A stretch of DNA of 33,771 nucleotides from Pseudomonas syringae (GCF_001698815.1 NZ_LGSI01000017.1:1-33771); one strand, 5' to 3'. Shown: positions 7,466-16,054, numbered from the stretch's first letter. Numbers and translations: made by a program. The notes: generated from the letters alone by a model not told the origin.

Positions 7466-8632
7466 GTGCCTCTTTCACTGTTAATTCTGGCCTTGAGCGC
7501 CTTCGCCATCGGCACCACCGAATTCGTCATCATGGGCCTGCTGCCTGATGTGGCGAGTGATCTGGGCGTTTCGATCCCCAGTGCCGGCTGGTTGGTGACC
7601 GGTTATGCGCTGGGCGTGGCGATTGGCGCGCCGTTCATGGCCATGGCCACCGCCAAACTGCCGCGCAAGGCGGCACTGGTTACGCTGATGGGCATCTTCA
7701 TCATCGGCAACCTGCTCTGCGCGATTGCCAGCGACTACAACGTGCTGATGTTTGCCCGGGTGATTACGGCGTTGTGCCACGGTGCGTTCTTCGGTATCGG
7801 TTCGGTGGTGGCTGCGGGGCTGGTTCCGGCCAATCGTCGCGCTTCGGCTGTGGCACTGATGTTCACCGGCTTGACCCTGGCCAACGTGCTGGGCGTTCCG
7901 TTGGGTACGGCATTGGGTCAATACGCAGGCTGGCGCTCGACATTCTGGGCCGTGACCGTCATCGGCGTGATCGCGCTGATCGGCCTGATCCGTTACTTGC
8001 CGACCAAACGCGACGAAGAAAAACTCGACATGCGCGCCGAGCTTGGCGCCCTGAGAGGTGCTGGCATCTGGCTGTCGCTAAGCATGACGGCGCTGTTCTC
8101 CGCCTCGATGTTCACCCTGTTCACCTACATCGCGCCGCTGCTGGGCGAAATCACCGGCATCTCGCCAAAAGGCGTGACCTGGACCCTGCTGCTGATCGGC
8201 CTGGGCCTGACCGTCGGCAACGTCATCGGCGGCAAGCTGGCTGACAAGCGTCTCGCCGCGACACTGATCGGCGTGTTCATTGCCATGGCCGTGATCTCGA
8301 CCGTACTGAGCTGGACCAGCGTGGCAGTGATCCCTACCGAAATCACCCTGTTCCTCTGGGCCACCGCCGCATTCGCCGCCGTGCCTGCGCTGCAGATCAA
8401 CGTAGTGACCTACGGCAAGGCAGCACCGAATCTGGTGTCGACCCTGAACATCGGCGCTTTCAACATCGGCAACGCCCTGGGCGCCTGGATCGGCGGCAGC
8501 GTCATCGCCCACGGCCTTGGCCTCACCAGCGTGCCACTGGCCGCCGCTCTGCTGGCCGTGCTGGCGCTGATCGTCACCCTGATTACTTTCCGCCAGACCG
8601 CCAATCCCGATCTGGCTCCTGCTACCCACTAA
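7466..8632 (+). CDS. MFS exporter, DHA1 family (AraJ/YdhP-like)
   Basis: The 388-residue product has 12 predicted hydrophobic segments. It has the DHA1 opening SAFAIGTTEFVIMGLLPDVA, the GYALGVAIGAP motif and a loop 2-3 region (TAKLPRKAAL). Proteins of this group are proton-driven effluxers of sugars, amino-acid derivatives or drugs, and the substrate is not predictable. Translation starts at a GTG (7466) behind CAGGAGAC. It lies between an ArsR repressor and a xenobiotic reductase, suggesting export of the compound or product handled by that enzyme. The ORF begins at the N-terminal transmembrane helix, so it is complete. Confidence 0.88.
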   Translation: MPLSLLILALSAFAIGTTEFVIMGLLPDVASDLGVSIPSAGWLVTGYALGVAIGAPFMAMATAKLPRKAALVTLMGIFIIGNLLCAIASDYNVLMFARVITALCHGAFFGIGSVVAAGLVPANRRASAVALMFTGLTLANVLGVPLGTALGQYAGWRSTFWAVTVIGVIALIGLIRYLPTKRDEEKLDMRAELGALRGAGIWLSLSMTALFSASMFTLFTYIAPLLGEITGISPKGVTWTLLLIGLGLTVGNVIGGKLADKRLAATLIGVFIAMAVISTVLSWTSVAVIPTEITLFLWATAAFAAVPALQINVVTYGKAAPNLVSTLNIGAFNIGNALGAWIGGSVIAHGLGLTSVPLAAALLAVLALIVTLITFRQTANPDLAPATH

Positions 8633-8660
8633 TCATTTGATCATTCAAGAGGTTTGCACC

Positions 8661-9710
8661 ATGACGACTATCTTCGACCCGATCACCCTGGGCGAGCTGC
8701 AGCTGTCCAACCGCATCATCATGGCACCGCTGACTCGCTGCCGCGCCGACGAAGGCCGCGTGCCTAACGCGATGATGGCCGAATACTACGTTCAGCGCGC
8801 CTCGGCGGGCCTGATCATCAGCGAAGCGACTTCGATCACGCCAATGGGCGTTGGTTATCCGGACACTCCGGGCATCTGGTCCAACGATCAGGTTCGCGGC
8901 TGGAGCAACATCACCAAGGCCGTGCACGCTGCTGGCGGCAAGATCGTGCTGCAACTGTGGCACGTAGGGCGGATTTCCCATCCTTCGTACCTCAACGACG
9001 AAGCCCCGGTCGCGCCAAGCGCCGTCAAGCCCGAAGGCCACGTCAGCCTGGTTCGCCCATTGGCGGATTACGTGACACCGCGCGCCCTTGAACTGGAAGA
9101 AATCGCCGACGTTGTAGACGCCTACCGGGTCGGTGCGGAAAACGCCAAGGCCGCCGGTTTTGACGGCGTGGAAATCCACGGCGCCAACGGTTACCTGCTC
9201 GACCAGTTCCTGCAGACCAGCACCAACCAGCGGACTGACCAATACGGCGGTTCCGTGGAAAACCGTGCGCGGCTGATGATTGAAGTGGTCGATGCGGCCA
9301 TCGAAATCTGGGGTGCCGGTCGTGTCGGCCTGCACCTTTCGCCGCGCGCGGACCTGCACGACATGGGCGACGATAACCTGAGCGAAACCTTCAGCTACGT
9401 GGCAACCGAGATGGGCAAGCGCGGCATCGCCTTTATCTGTGCCCGCGAACGCGAAGCAGGCGACAGCATTGGTCCACAGTTGAAAAAAGCCTTCGGCGGC
9501 GCTTATATCGCCAACGAAAAGTTCACCAAGGAAACCGCCAACGCCTGGCTGGCCAACGGCTCGGCCGATGCCGTCGCCTTCGGCGTGCCGTTTATCGCCA
9601 ACCCGGACCTGCCGGCGCGCCTGAAGCTGGATGCAGAGCTGAACGCGGCGCACCCGGAAACCTTCTACGCCAAAGGGCCAGTGGGCTATATCGATTATCC
9701 GGCGCTGTAA
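8661..9710 (+). CDS. xenB: Old Yellow Enzyme family reductase, XenB-like
   Basis: This FMN-dependent, NAD(P)H-driven ene-reductase acts on activated alkenes and, in XenB relatives, on nitroaromatics and nitrate esters. The 349-residue length equals what I recall for Pseudomonas XenB. The TIM barrel is complete: PLTRCRAD near 24-31, LWHVGRISHP near 99-108, HGANGYLLDQF with the substrate-binding His173/Asn176 pair and Tyr178, and SADAVAFGVPFIANPDLPAR near the phosphate-binding end. I chose the ATG at 8661, behind AAGAGG. An in-frame upstream ATG at 8637 has no good ribosome binding site and would be longer than the family. It is the last gene of the ArsR operon and is followed by a strong terminator. 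Confidence 0.9.
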   Translation: MTTIFDPITLGELQLSNRIIMAPLTRCRADEGRVPNAMMAEYYVQRASAGLIISEATSITPMGVGYPDTPGIWSNDQVRGWSNITKAVHAAGGKIVLQLWHVGRISHPSYLNDEAPVAPSAVKPEGHVSLVRPLADYVTPRALELEEIADVVDAYRVGAENAKAAGFDGVEIHGANGYLLDQFLQTSTNQRTDQYGGSVENRARLMIEVVDAAIEIWGAGRVGLHLSPRADLHDMGDDNLSETFSYVATEMGKRGIAFICAREREAGDSIGPQLKKAFGGAYIANEKFTKETANAWLANGSADAVAFGVPFIANPDLPARLKLDAELNAAHPETFYAKGPVGYIDYPAL

Positions 9711-9733
9711 CGGTTATTGATGGAGTGATGAAT

Positions 9734-9765
9734 AAAAAACCGGGCCTGATAGCCCGGTTTTTTTG
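9734..9765. terminator. Rho-independent terminator, probably bidirectional
   Basis: The stem ACCGGGC/GCCCGGT with loop CTGATA is flanked by A6 on the left and T7 on the right. It therefore serves xenB on the plus strand and the convergent minus-strand gene ending at 9794. Confidence 0.92.
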
Positions 9766-9793
9766 CTTTTATGAACGTTGTAACTGTCGTTAG

Positions 9794-10483
9794 TTATTTT
9801 TCAGACCGCATACCGATGTAGTTGCCGTCCTTGTCGGCCAGCGTCCCGTCCTCATATTCAAAGCTGCCATCCACGTGGCACATGACTTTCTGCGCGGCAA
9901 TATACTTCCTGCCATCGGGATAAGTGATATCGCCGTTAGCTTCTTCCTTTGAGCCATCAGCATGAATAACCGTCTTGTTATTCACATCAACCTCCTGTCC
10001 GTCAGGCAAGGTGACAGTGGAAGTCTCGTGATTCACCACTGTGCCGTCTTCCAGCTGAGTTGCTTTCAGGCCTTTGGCCAGGTTCTGAACCGAAGCCGTC
10101 GCCGACGCCGCGTTGGATGCAATGCTTGTCAGTGTTTCAAAACTCTCCAGTTTATTGCGGCTCTGTGGCTTATGAGGCAGCGAAACCGGGGGAAGCGCGC
10201 TCGCATTCGCCGGTGGCGTCGGCTTGGGCGGCACCGGCGCGGGCTTCGGCGGTATCGGGGTGGGTTTAACCGGTTTGGGCGGTACGGGTTTGGGCGGTAC
10301 GGGCATTGGCTTAGGCGGTACCGGAGTTGGCTTGACCGGTTTAGGCTTGGGTGGCTTGGTGCCAGTAATAGCAGAGTTCTTTTGCACCGGAGCTTTCAGG
10401 TTCGAAACTGGACTTTTTGATCCCGTACCTGCAGAGGTATCGATTTCGTCGTCATAGCGGGTTTCATCATCAAACGTATTCAC
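9794..10483 (-). CDS. Pro-rich linker protein with C-terminal DG-periodic beta repeats, unknown function
   Basis: This 229-residue protein of three parts has no signal peptide or membrane segment. Residues 1-41 are acidic and low in complexity. Residues 42-91 are a Pro/Lys array of PPKP and KPTPVPP units. Residues 140-229 carry Asp-Gly pairs at 146, 161, 176, 190, 205, 212 and 219, mostly about 15 residues apart, resembling a repeated beta-hairpin sheet. The start is a GTG (10483) behind AGGAAAA, with no alternative ATG nearby. It stands between a terminator and a block of REPs, which suits a lineage-specific gene. I do not recognise the family. Confidence 0.72.
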   Translation of the reverse strand: MNTFDDETRYDDEIDTSAGTGSKSPVSNLKAPVQKNSAITGTKPPKPKPVKPTPVPPKPMPVPPKPVPPKPVKPTPIPPKPAPVPPKPTPPANASALPPVSLPHKPQSRNKLESFETLTSIASNAASATASVQNLAKGLKATQLEDGTVVNHETSTVTLPDGQEVDVNNKTVIHADGSKEEANGDITYPDGRKYIAAQKVMCHVDGSFEYEDGTLADKDGNYIGMRSEK

Positions 10484-10877
10484 GATTTAATTTTCCTTTC
10501 ATCCATGAAAGTGACTCTGATGAGTCGTTAATAACAGGCCAACGGATGGCAAATAGTCGATCCGTCGTTACAGTGCCTGGAACACAGATTACAAAGGTGC
10601 TCGCCACGCAGCGCTATATCTAATTATTCAAGACGAAAAAAGAGTTCGGGACTGGCTCCGACTATCTCGCTGACTGCACCGACGTCTTCCCGGATGAATC
10701 TGGTCCCACAAGATCGCGCCGATTTCGAAATTGTAGGAGCGAATTTATTCGCGAAGAGGTCGGGACAGACTCCGACTATCCCGCTGACTGCACTGACGTC
10801 TTCCCGGATGAATCCGGTCCTACAAGACCGCAACAGACCCATTCGCGGGCAAGCATCCAACGGGTTAGATACGTTGA
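10484..10877. other. Non-coding interval with repeats
   Basis: The interval holds the upstream region of the minus-strand repeat protein (ribosome binding site AGGAAAA near 10493-10500) and the repeat block described separately. The 78-codon minus ORF at 10624-10860 merely translates two repeat copies. Confidence 0.7.
10644..10830. repeat. Two direct repeat copies separated by a REP
   Basis: Copy 1 (10644-10716) and copy 2 (10759-10830) are about 72 bases each and differ at few positions. Both contain CTCCGACTATC, CGCTGACTGCAC and GTCTTCCCGGATGAATC. A REP with core GGAGCGAATTTATTCGCGAAG (10736-10756) sits between them. The end of each copy, GACGTCTTCCCGGATGAATC, resembles the right arm of the repeat at 33568-33771. 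Confidence 0.8.
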
Positions 10878-11729
10878 CTACCTTCGAGCATTCAGCTGCT
10901 GCGACAAGGTCTGAATCTGCGCCGTCAGGGTATTGATATTGCGGGTGACCTGAGCACGGAACGAATCGAACTCGGCAGTATTGCCACCGGCTGCGGGGGC
11001 CGGACGATTTTCCTGTTCGCTCTTGAGCACGATCAGATCCTGTTCCAGGCGCTCGATGGCGGCCGCTGGATTACCTTGTTTCTTCAGCGCAGCCACGTCG
11101 GCGTTCAGGCTCTTGAGCTGAGCGTCGATTTTTTCCTGATCTCCCTGGGTGGCTTTCGAGTCAGGTATGGCGGCCTTGAGCGAAGCCAGCTCGGTGGTCA
11201 CGGCTTTGAGTTGTTCTGCCAGCTGAGAATTGGCGCTCTGTTGCTGGGCGGTCTGTGCAGTCATCTGTTCCAGACGCTTTTCCAGCGCGGATTGCTGGCC
11301 CGTCACACCTTCCTGCTGCTTGTCCTGATCGGCCAGTTGATCTTCAAGCAGCTTGATCCGCTGCTTGAGTGCAACGCCGTCGACCACCACAGATTCGGTG
11401 GCGACCACTTTGCCGGAAATATCCTGCAGGCGCCCCGCCGCTTCTTCGCTGATCCGGGCGAAGCTTTCCTGAGTCGCGACCAACTGTTGTTCCATCAGGG
11501 ATATCTGCTGGAAACTCCACCAGCCCAGTCCGCAAAATGCGATGAACAACGCGCCAACCAGCGCCCATAACGGGCCTGTGCTCGGTGCCTTGACCTTGAC
11601 CACCGGTGTATCGCGGGAATAGACCGTGGTGCGTTTGCGCGCGCCGGTGGTTGGCGCGAAGTCGTCATCATCGTCCTTGGCGCTGAGGTTCGGGACGTCA
11701 TCGACGTCGTCGTAAGGATCGTTACGCAT
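10878..11729 (-). CDS. Bitopic membrane protein with long periplasmic coiled coil
   Basis: The 283-residue protein has an acidic cytoplasmic N-terminus (DDVDDVPN, DDDDDF), one transmembrane helix at about 54-75 (PLWALVGALFIAFCGLGWW), then about 190 residues rich in Gln, Glu, Ala and Lys in a heptad-like pattern. It resembles proteins annotated as chromosome-segregation-ATPase-like, but there is no Walker motif, so it cannot be an ATPase. An envelope scaffold or partner protein is plausible. The open frame begins at 11861, but those first 44 codons overlap the neighbouring gene, and MRNDPYDD at 11729 is the natural start. It lies 77 bases downstream of the SDR gene, probably on the same mRNA. 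Confidence 0.8.
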   Translation of the reverse strand: MRNDPYDDVDDVPNLSAKDDDDDFAPTTGARKRTTVYSRDTPVVKVKAPSTGPLWALVGALFIAFCGLGWWSFQQISLMEQQLVATQESFARISEEAAGRLQDISGKVVATESVVVDGVALKQRIKLLEDQLADQDKQQEGVTGQQSALEKRLEQMTAQTAQQQSANSQLAEQLKAVTTELASLKAAIPDSKATQGDQEKIDAQLKSLNADVAALKKQGNPAAAIERLEQDLIVLKSEQENRPAPAAGGNTAEFDSFRAQVTRNINTLTAQIQTLSQQLNARR

Positions 11730-11806
11730 GAGGAACCCTGTATGAATCCGCTTTTTAAGCCTGAAAGTCGGGGGAGTATAACCGTTGCAATTCGCAACTA
11801 CGGCGC

Positions 11807-12799
11807 TCACATGTTTTGTTGCGCTTTCCACCAGTCGCAGAATTCGTCCAGCGCTGCCCAAAGGCTAACCTGCGGCTGATAGTCCAGATAATGCCGGGCC
11901 CGACTGATATCAAGGGTGAAATCCCTGCTCATGGCCTGCATCCCCACACGCGACAGCGTAGGTTCAGGTCGCCCCGGCCAAAGCAGGCACGCGCCCTCAT
12001 TTATAGCAGCTGCCGTGTAAGCAAGGCCGTAGGAACGATAACGTGTTACCTGCGGCAATTGCATCCGGCGCATCACGTAATTCACTGCATCCCACACCGG
12101 CACTGGCGTCCCGTTGCTGATGTTGTAGGCCTTGCCCAAGGCCGAGCCAGTCGCCAGCAGGCTGCTGAGCATGGCCTGATTGAGGTTTTGCATGCTGGTG
12201 AAGTCAACGACATTCAGCCCGTTGCCGATAATCGACAAGCGGTTTTTGCGCTGCATGTTCAGCAGCCTCGGGAAAATACTGTTGTCGCCCGCGCCGGTCA
12301 CGAATCGTGGCCGCAAGGCGATGACCTCCAGGCCGAACTCTTCTGCGCCGAAGACCTTTTGCTCGGCCAGATACTTGGTCGCCGCGTAATGATTGTTGAA
12401 GCGCTTGGGCACCTGCTCTTCCTTGATACCCAGATGCGAGCGGCCATCGAAATAAATCGAAGGCGACGACAAATGCACCAGGCGGCGCACGCGCTGCTTC
12501 AAACAGGCTTCAACCACGTTTTCTGTGACTTGCACATTGCCCTGGACGAAATCCTGCTTGCGGCCCCAGACGCCCACCGCCCCGGCGCAATGCACCACCG
12601 CGTCGACGTCCCGGCACAGCTCGCGCACCAGCTCCGGATCGATCAAATCACCCTGCACAAACTCGGCGCCACGCCTTACCAGGTGTTCGACACCTTCGGC
12701 GCGACGACCATTGACCCGTACGTCAAACCCTTGCTCCAGGGCGAAACGCGCAAAGCGCCCGCCAATGAAGCCGCTTGCGCCGGTGATCAGAATCTTCAT
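11807..12799 (-). CDS. NAD(P)-dependent epimerase/dehydratase (extended SDR)
   Basis: The 330-residue extended short-chain dehydrogenase has the nucleotide-binding GASGFIG loop (residues 7-13), DLIDPE at 51-56, LSSPS around 110-114 and the catalytic Tyr138-AAT-Lys142. The C-terminal half (VVDFTSMQNLNQA, GKAYNISNGTPV) is of the 3-beta-hydroxysteroid-dehydrogenase/sugar epimerase kind. The substrate is unknown: nucleotide sugars and beta-hydroxy-acid derivatives are both possible. It is the upstream gene of a likely pair with the coiled-coil protein. As I recall, the neighbouring P. aeruginosa locus carries the same pair. Confidence 0.88.
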   Translation of the reverse strand: MKILITGASGFIGGRFARFALEQGFDVRVNGRRAEGVEHLVRRGAEFVQGDLIDPELVRELCRDVDAVVHCAGAVGVWGRKQDFVQGNVQVTENVVEACLKQRVRRLVHLSSPSIYFDGRSHLGIKEEQVPKRFNNHYAATKYLAEQKVFGAEEFGLEVIALRPRFVTGAGDNSIFPRLLNMQRKNRLSIIGNGLNVVDFTSMQNLNQAMLSSLLATGSALGKAYNISNGTPVPVWDAVNYVMRRMQLPQVTRYRSYGLAYTAAAINEGACLLWPGRPEPTLSRVGMQAMSRDFTLDISRARHYLDYQPQVSLWAALDEFCDWWKAQQNM

Positions 12800-12848
12800 T
12801 TACCGCTCCGTCGAATTTCGTTTTACGTGTATGCCACTAAAGCGTTCT

Positions 12849-12873
12849 GTTGGAGCGAGGCTTGCCCGCGAAG
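12849..12873. repeat. Single REP sequence
   Basis: One arm of the GTTGGAGCGAGGCTTGCCCG type occurs without its inverted partner, in the short gap between the SDR gene and argP. It is a REP singlet rather than a REPIN. Confidence 0.75.
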
Positions 12874-12912
12874 GCGCCATCGGGCCGCGCCACCAAAGTC
12901 AGTCACTGACGC

Positions 12913-13812
12913 TCAATCTGCCTCCAGCGGCACCAGCCATTGCCCGGCCTGTTGCGCCAGATGCTCGGTCAACTTCGTCAACAGTTGTCCACCGTTGCGC
13001 CAGTGATGCCAATACAACGGCACATCAAGCGGCTTGTCCGGCACCAGCTCAACCAGCGCGCCGCGTTGCAGCTGTTCGCGAACCTGCAACTCAGGCACCA
13101 GCCCCCAACCCATGCCGACTTCGGTCATGCGAATAAAGCCTTCGGACGATGGGCATAAATGATGCTCGAATCCGCCTTCGACCCCAAGCGATGCCAGGTA
13201 ACGATGCTGCAAGAAATCGTCCGGCCCGAATACCAGCGCTGGCGCGCGCGCCAACCGGACCGGGGTAATTCCTTCGGGAAAATGCCGAGCGATAAACTGT
13301 GGACTGGCCAGTGCACGATAGCGCATGGCGCCCAGCACCTGGCTGCGCGCTCCGGCCACCGGGCGTTCGCTGCCGCAAACGCAGGCGGCGACTTCACCCG
13401 CACGCATGCGTTTGAGGCCCACATCTTGATCCTCCACCACCAGGTCCAGTAACAGACGGTGTTCGGCACAAAAATCCCCAACCGCAGATGCCCACCATGT
13501 CGCAAGACTGTCGGCATTGATCGCGATTCGCAGCCGCTCGGGCATGCCCTCTTCGTCCAGCGCTGGCACCTGACTTTGCAAATCCCGCTCAAGCAGCCGC
13601 ACTTGCTGCACATGGTTGAGCAGCCGTCGGCCAATTTCCGTCGGGCGAGGCGGTGTCGCCCGGATCAACACCGGCTGACCTATGCGCGCCTCCAGCAGTT
13701 TGATGCGCTGCGAGACTGCGGACTGCGACAGATTCAACACCTGCGCCGCCCGCTCAAAGCCCGCCTGCTCGATGACGGCAGCGAGGGCCGACAACAATTT
13801 GTAGTCGAACAT
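12913..13812 (-). CDS. argP: LysR-type regulator ArgP (IciA)
   Basis: ArgP activates basic amino acid export in response to intracellular arginine and lysine. The 299-residue protein has the LysR helix-turn-helix (FERAAQVLNLSQSAVSQRIK, about 19-38) and the ArgP-specific opening MFDYKLLSALAAVIEQAGFE. A type 2 periplasmic-binding-like sensor domain follows (LRIAINADSLATWW onward). The frame is open to 13959, but the added residues have no LysR character, and the ATG at 13812 follows AGGAAAA. It is divergent from the ACT-domain gene and argO, the classic arrangement for a LysR regulator and its target. Confidence 0.92.
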   Translation of the reverse strand: MFDYKLLSALAAVIEQAGFERAAQVLNLSQSAVSQRIKLLEARIGQPVLIRATPPRPTEIGRRLLNHVQQVRLLERDLQSQVPALDEEGMPERLRIAINADSLATWWASAVGDFCAEHRLLLDLVVEDQDVGLKRMRAGEVAACVCGSERPVAGARSQVLGAMRYRALASPQFIARHFPEGITPVRLARAPALVFGPDDFLQHRYLASLGVEGGFEHHLCPSSEGFIRMTEVGMGWGLVPELQVREQLQRGALVELVPDKPLDVPLYWHHWRNGGQLLTKLTEHLAQQAGQWLVPLEAD

Positions 13813-13918
13813 CAGTTTTCCTAATGAGCGATCAGGATTATTGGTTTTCCTTATACAGCGTCGACCCGCAGAATCGCCACACAAACCTGTAATCAGCTTT
13901 ATTCCACAAGGAGCCCAC

Positions 13919-14320
13919 ATGGCCGGTGAAACCTCGTTGACCACGTTGCTGCAAAGCATGAGCCCGCACCTGAACGAAGGTGACTACGTGTTTTGCTGCG
14001 TCGCCGATGCTCAGCTGCTGAGCGGCGTCGAGGTAGTGGGCAGCTTTCGCGAAAAAGAAGGCCTGACGGTCATTCTCGAACGTCAGCAAGCACAGGCGCT
14101 GGGTCTGAAATTCGAATACATCGCAGCCTGGATCACGCTGAACGTACATTCAGCGCTGGAAGCCGTCGGCCTGACTGCCGCGTTCGCGACGGCCTTGGCC
14201 GAAGCCGGAATCAGCTGCAATGTCATCGCGGGCTTCTATCACGACCATCTGTTCGTGGGTAAGGGCGACGCCGCAAAAGCCATGATCGCCCTGCAACAAC
14301 TGGCCGAACAGGCTCAATGA
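13919..14320 (+). CDS. ACT domain-containing protein
   Basis: This 133-residue cytoplasmic protein carries a single ACT-like fold. It begins SLTTLLQSMSPHLNEGDYVF and ends with the VNVIAGFYHDHLFV-type segment, read here as GISCNVIAGFYHDHLFVGKG (about 100-119). ACT domains bind amino acids. Next to argP and an arginine/lysine exporter, it may sense or buffer the exported amino acid, which is inference only. The ATG at 13919 follows AAGGAG by 5 bases, so upstream in-frame ATGs are not needed. The argO-type gene starts 22 bases after its stop, making an operon. Confidence 0.85.
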   Translation: MAGETSLTTLLQSMSPHLNEGDYVFCCVADAQLLSGVEVVGSFREKEGLTVILERQQAQALGLKFEYIAAWITLNVHSALEAVGLTAAFATALAEAGISCNVIAGFYHDHLFVGKGDAAKAMIALQQLAEQAQ

Positions 14321-14342
14321 TTTTCACTGCGGAGCGTGTTCC

Positions 14343-14945
14343 ATGTGGCAAAGCTATTTGAATGGCTTGCTGGTCGCCGCCGGCCTGATCATGGCCATCG
14401 GTACCCAGAATGCATTTGTGTTGGCGCAAAGCCTGCGCCGGGAACATCACTTGCCCGTCGCCATGCTGTGTATTGCCTGCGACGCGTTGCTGGTTGCGGC
14501 CGGAGTCTTCGGACTGGCCAATGTGCTGGCGCATAATCCGACGGTGTTGGCCGTCGCGCGCTGGGGCGGCGTGGTGTTTCTGCTCTGCTACGGCGGCCTG
14601 GCGCTGCGACGCGCCTGTTCGCGGCAGAGCCTGCAACAAAACGAAGTGGTCGGCCTGCGCTCACGACGCGCCGTGCTGTTGAGTGCGCTGGCGGTAACGT
14701 TGCTCAATCCCCATGTCTATCTCGATACCGTGCTGTTGATCGGCTCCCTCGGCGCGCAGCAAAGTGTCCCCGGTGCTTATGTTTTTGGCGCCGCAAGCGC
14801 TTCTCTGCTGTGGTTCAGCACCCTGGCGGTCGGCGCTGCGTGGCTCGCTCCCTGGCTGGCCCGACCGGCGACATGGCGGGTGCTGGACCTGCTGGTGGCG
14901 GTGATGATGTTCAGCGTCGCGGCGCAGCTGATCAGGGCCGCGTGA
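14343..14945 (+). CDS. argO: LysE/ArgO family amino acid exporter
   Basis: The 200-residue inner-membrane protein has about six hydrophobic helices and the LysE/ArgO signatures: GLIMAIGTQNAFVLAQSLRR at the N-terminus and the ALAVTLLNPHVYLDTV motif near 115-130. It exports L-arginine (and in relatives L-lysine) and is normally switched on by ArgP, whose gene is divergent in the same cluster. The ACT-domain gene lies directly upstream. There is no sign of truncation. Confidence 0.92.
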   Translation: MWQSYLNGLLVAAGLIMAIGTQNAFVLAQSLRREHHLPVAMLCIACDALLVAAGVFGLANVLAHNPTVLAVARWGGVVFLLCYGGLALRRACSRQSLQQNEVVGLRSRRAVLLSALAVTLLNPHVYLDTVLLIGSLGAQQSVPGAYVFGAASASLLWFSTLAVGAAWLAPWLARPATWRVLDLLVAVMMFSVAAQLIRAA

Positions 14946-15147
14946 GGCGCCGGTAATTTATCGGGCGATCAACGCAAAGCCTCTGGAACCTCTATCCCAC
15001 ACAGTTGTTGCGTGGTTAAGGCACGGACCCGGTGCTATGATCCAGACCCTGCGCCGCAAAGAGTACAAACTCCCCGGCGCATGTTCTGTCTGGCCGCCCG
15101 TGATCGGCCTTGCGCTCACCGCAACTGACCTGATTAGGAGATAAACC

Positions 15148-15744
15148 ATGGCTTTTGAATTGCCGCCGCTGCCCTACGCCAAAGATGCTCTGGTGCCGCA
15201 CATTTCCGCAGAGACACTGGAATATCACCACGACAAGCACCACAACACCTATGTCGTGAACCTGAACAACCTGGTGCCTGGCACCGAGTTCGAAGGCAAG
15301 ACCCTGGAAGAAATCATCAAGACGTCTTCGGGTGGCATCTTCAACAACGCCGCCCAGGTCTGGAACCACACCTTTTACTGGAACTGCCTGGCGCCTAACG
15401 CTGGCGGCGAACCTACTGGCGCACTGGCTGACGCAATCAATGCTGCGTTCGGTTCGTTCGACAAGTTCAAGGAAGAGTTCAGCAAAACGTCCATCGGTAC
15501 CTTCGGTTCCGGTTGGGGCTGGCTGGTCAAGAAAGCTGACGGTTCCCTGGCTCTGGCCAGCACCATCGGCGCCGGCAACCCGCTCACCAGCGGCGACACT
15601 CCGCTGCTGACCTGCGACGTTTGGGAACACGCCTACTACATCGACTACCGCAACCTGCGTCCAAAATACGTAGAAGCGTTCTGGAATCTGGTCAACTGGA
15701 ATTTCGTGGCTGAGCAGTTTGAAAACGGGCCATTTAAAGCCTGA
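15148..15744 (+). CDS. sodB: Iron superoxide dismutase
   Basis: SodB converts superoxide to hydrogen peroxide and oxygen in the cytoplasm. The 198-residue length is standard. The four metal ligands are all present: His27 (EYHHDKHH), His74 (VWNHTFYW), Asp157 and His161 ([11 protein letters not shown]). Gln70 in NNAAQVWNH is the position used by iron rather than manganese enzymes. It has its own promoter region (a TATGAT-like -10 at 15036-15041) and ribosome binding site AGGAGA, and ends at a strong terminator, so it is monocistronic. Confidence 0.97.
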   Translation: MAFELPPLPYAKDALVPHISAETLEYHHDKHHNTYVVNLNNLVPGTEFEGKTLEEIIKTSSGGIFNNAAQVWNHTFYWNCLAPNAGGEPTGALADAINAAFGSFDKFKEEFSKTSIGTFGSGWGWLVKKADGSLALASTIGAGNPLTSGDTPLLTCDVWEHAYYIDYRNLRPKYVEAFWNLVNWNFVAEQFENGPFKA

Positions 15745-15757
15745 TTTCAGCTCCAGA

Positions 15758-15789
15758 TGAAAAAACCCGGCATTGCCGGGTTTTTTTTC
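15758..15789 (+). terminator. Rho-independent terminator of sodB
   Basis: An A-run is followed by the stem ACCCGGC/GCCGGGT with loop ATT and then eight T. It lies about 15 bases after the sodB stop. Confidence 0.93.
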
Positions 15790-16054
15790 GCCTGTAACAC
15801 ATAGTTATGTATTGTCAGAAAGCGATAGCGGACTAATATCATCTCCTTGGGTTTTTCGAAGCTCCGCTCAAGTTTCAAAGGTTTTCGTCCGACATAGGGA
15901 ATGGCCCGACCTTGCCCGGCAAGTCGAGTCGCCGCACGGAAGCAGGAAGTGGCACCGCATCATCTGCGGATGATGCTCGCGTCAGGGCTCGTCGGCTGTG
16001 TTTTTGATGGTTAGGAAGGGTTCACGCTCCCGGCACGGATTAAGGAATGACCAT
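15790..16054 (+). promoter_or_regulatory. Upstream/leader region of bifA with hairpin and clustered GGA motifs
   Basis: No gene is seen here. A perfect 8-base stem GCATCATC/GATGATGC with loop TGCG lies at 15957-15976. GGA triplets occur at 15898, 15938, 15945, 15968, 16014, 16037 and 16044, the last being part of the bifA ribosome binding site. Such clustering fits possible RsmA/RsmE binding, since these proteins commonly repress c-di-GMP gene mRNAs in Pseudomonas, but the transcription start is unknown. Confidence 0.4.

Noticed and set aside
8622..9653. 343-codon minus-strand open frame
   Set aside because: It is the complement of the xenB coding region with no ribosome binding site or domain.
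10624..10860. 78-codon minus-strand open frame with internal repeats
   Set aside because: Its repeated FIREDV segments are translations of the two 72-base repeat copies, not a protein.
10878..11729. Chromosome segregation ATPase reading of the coiled-coil protein
   Set aside because: It has no Walker A or B motif. The resemblance to SMC-type proteins is only coiled-coil composition.
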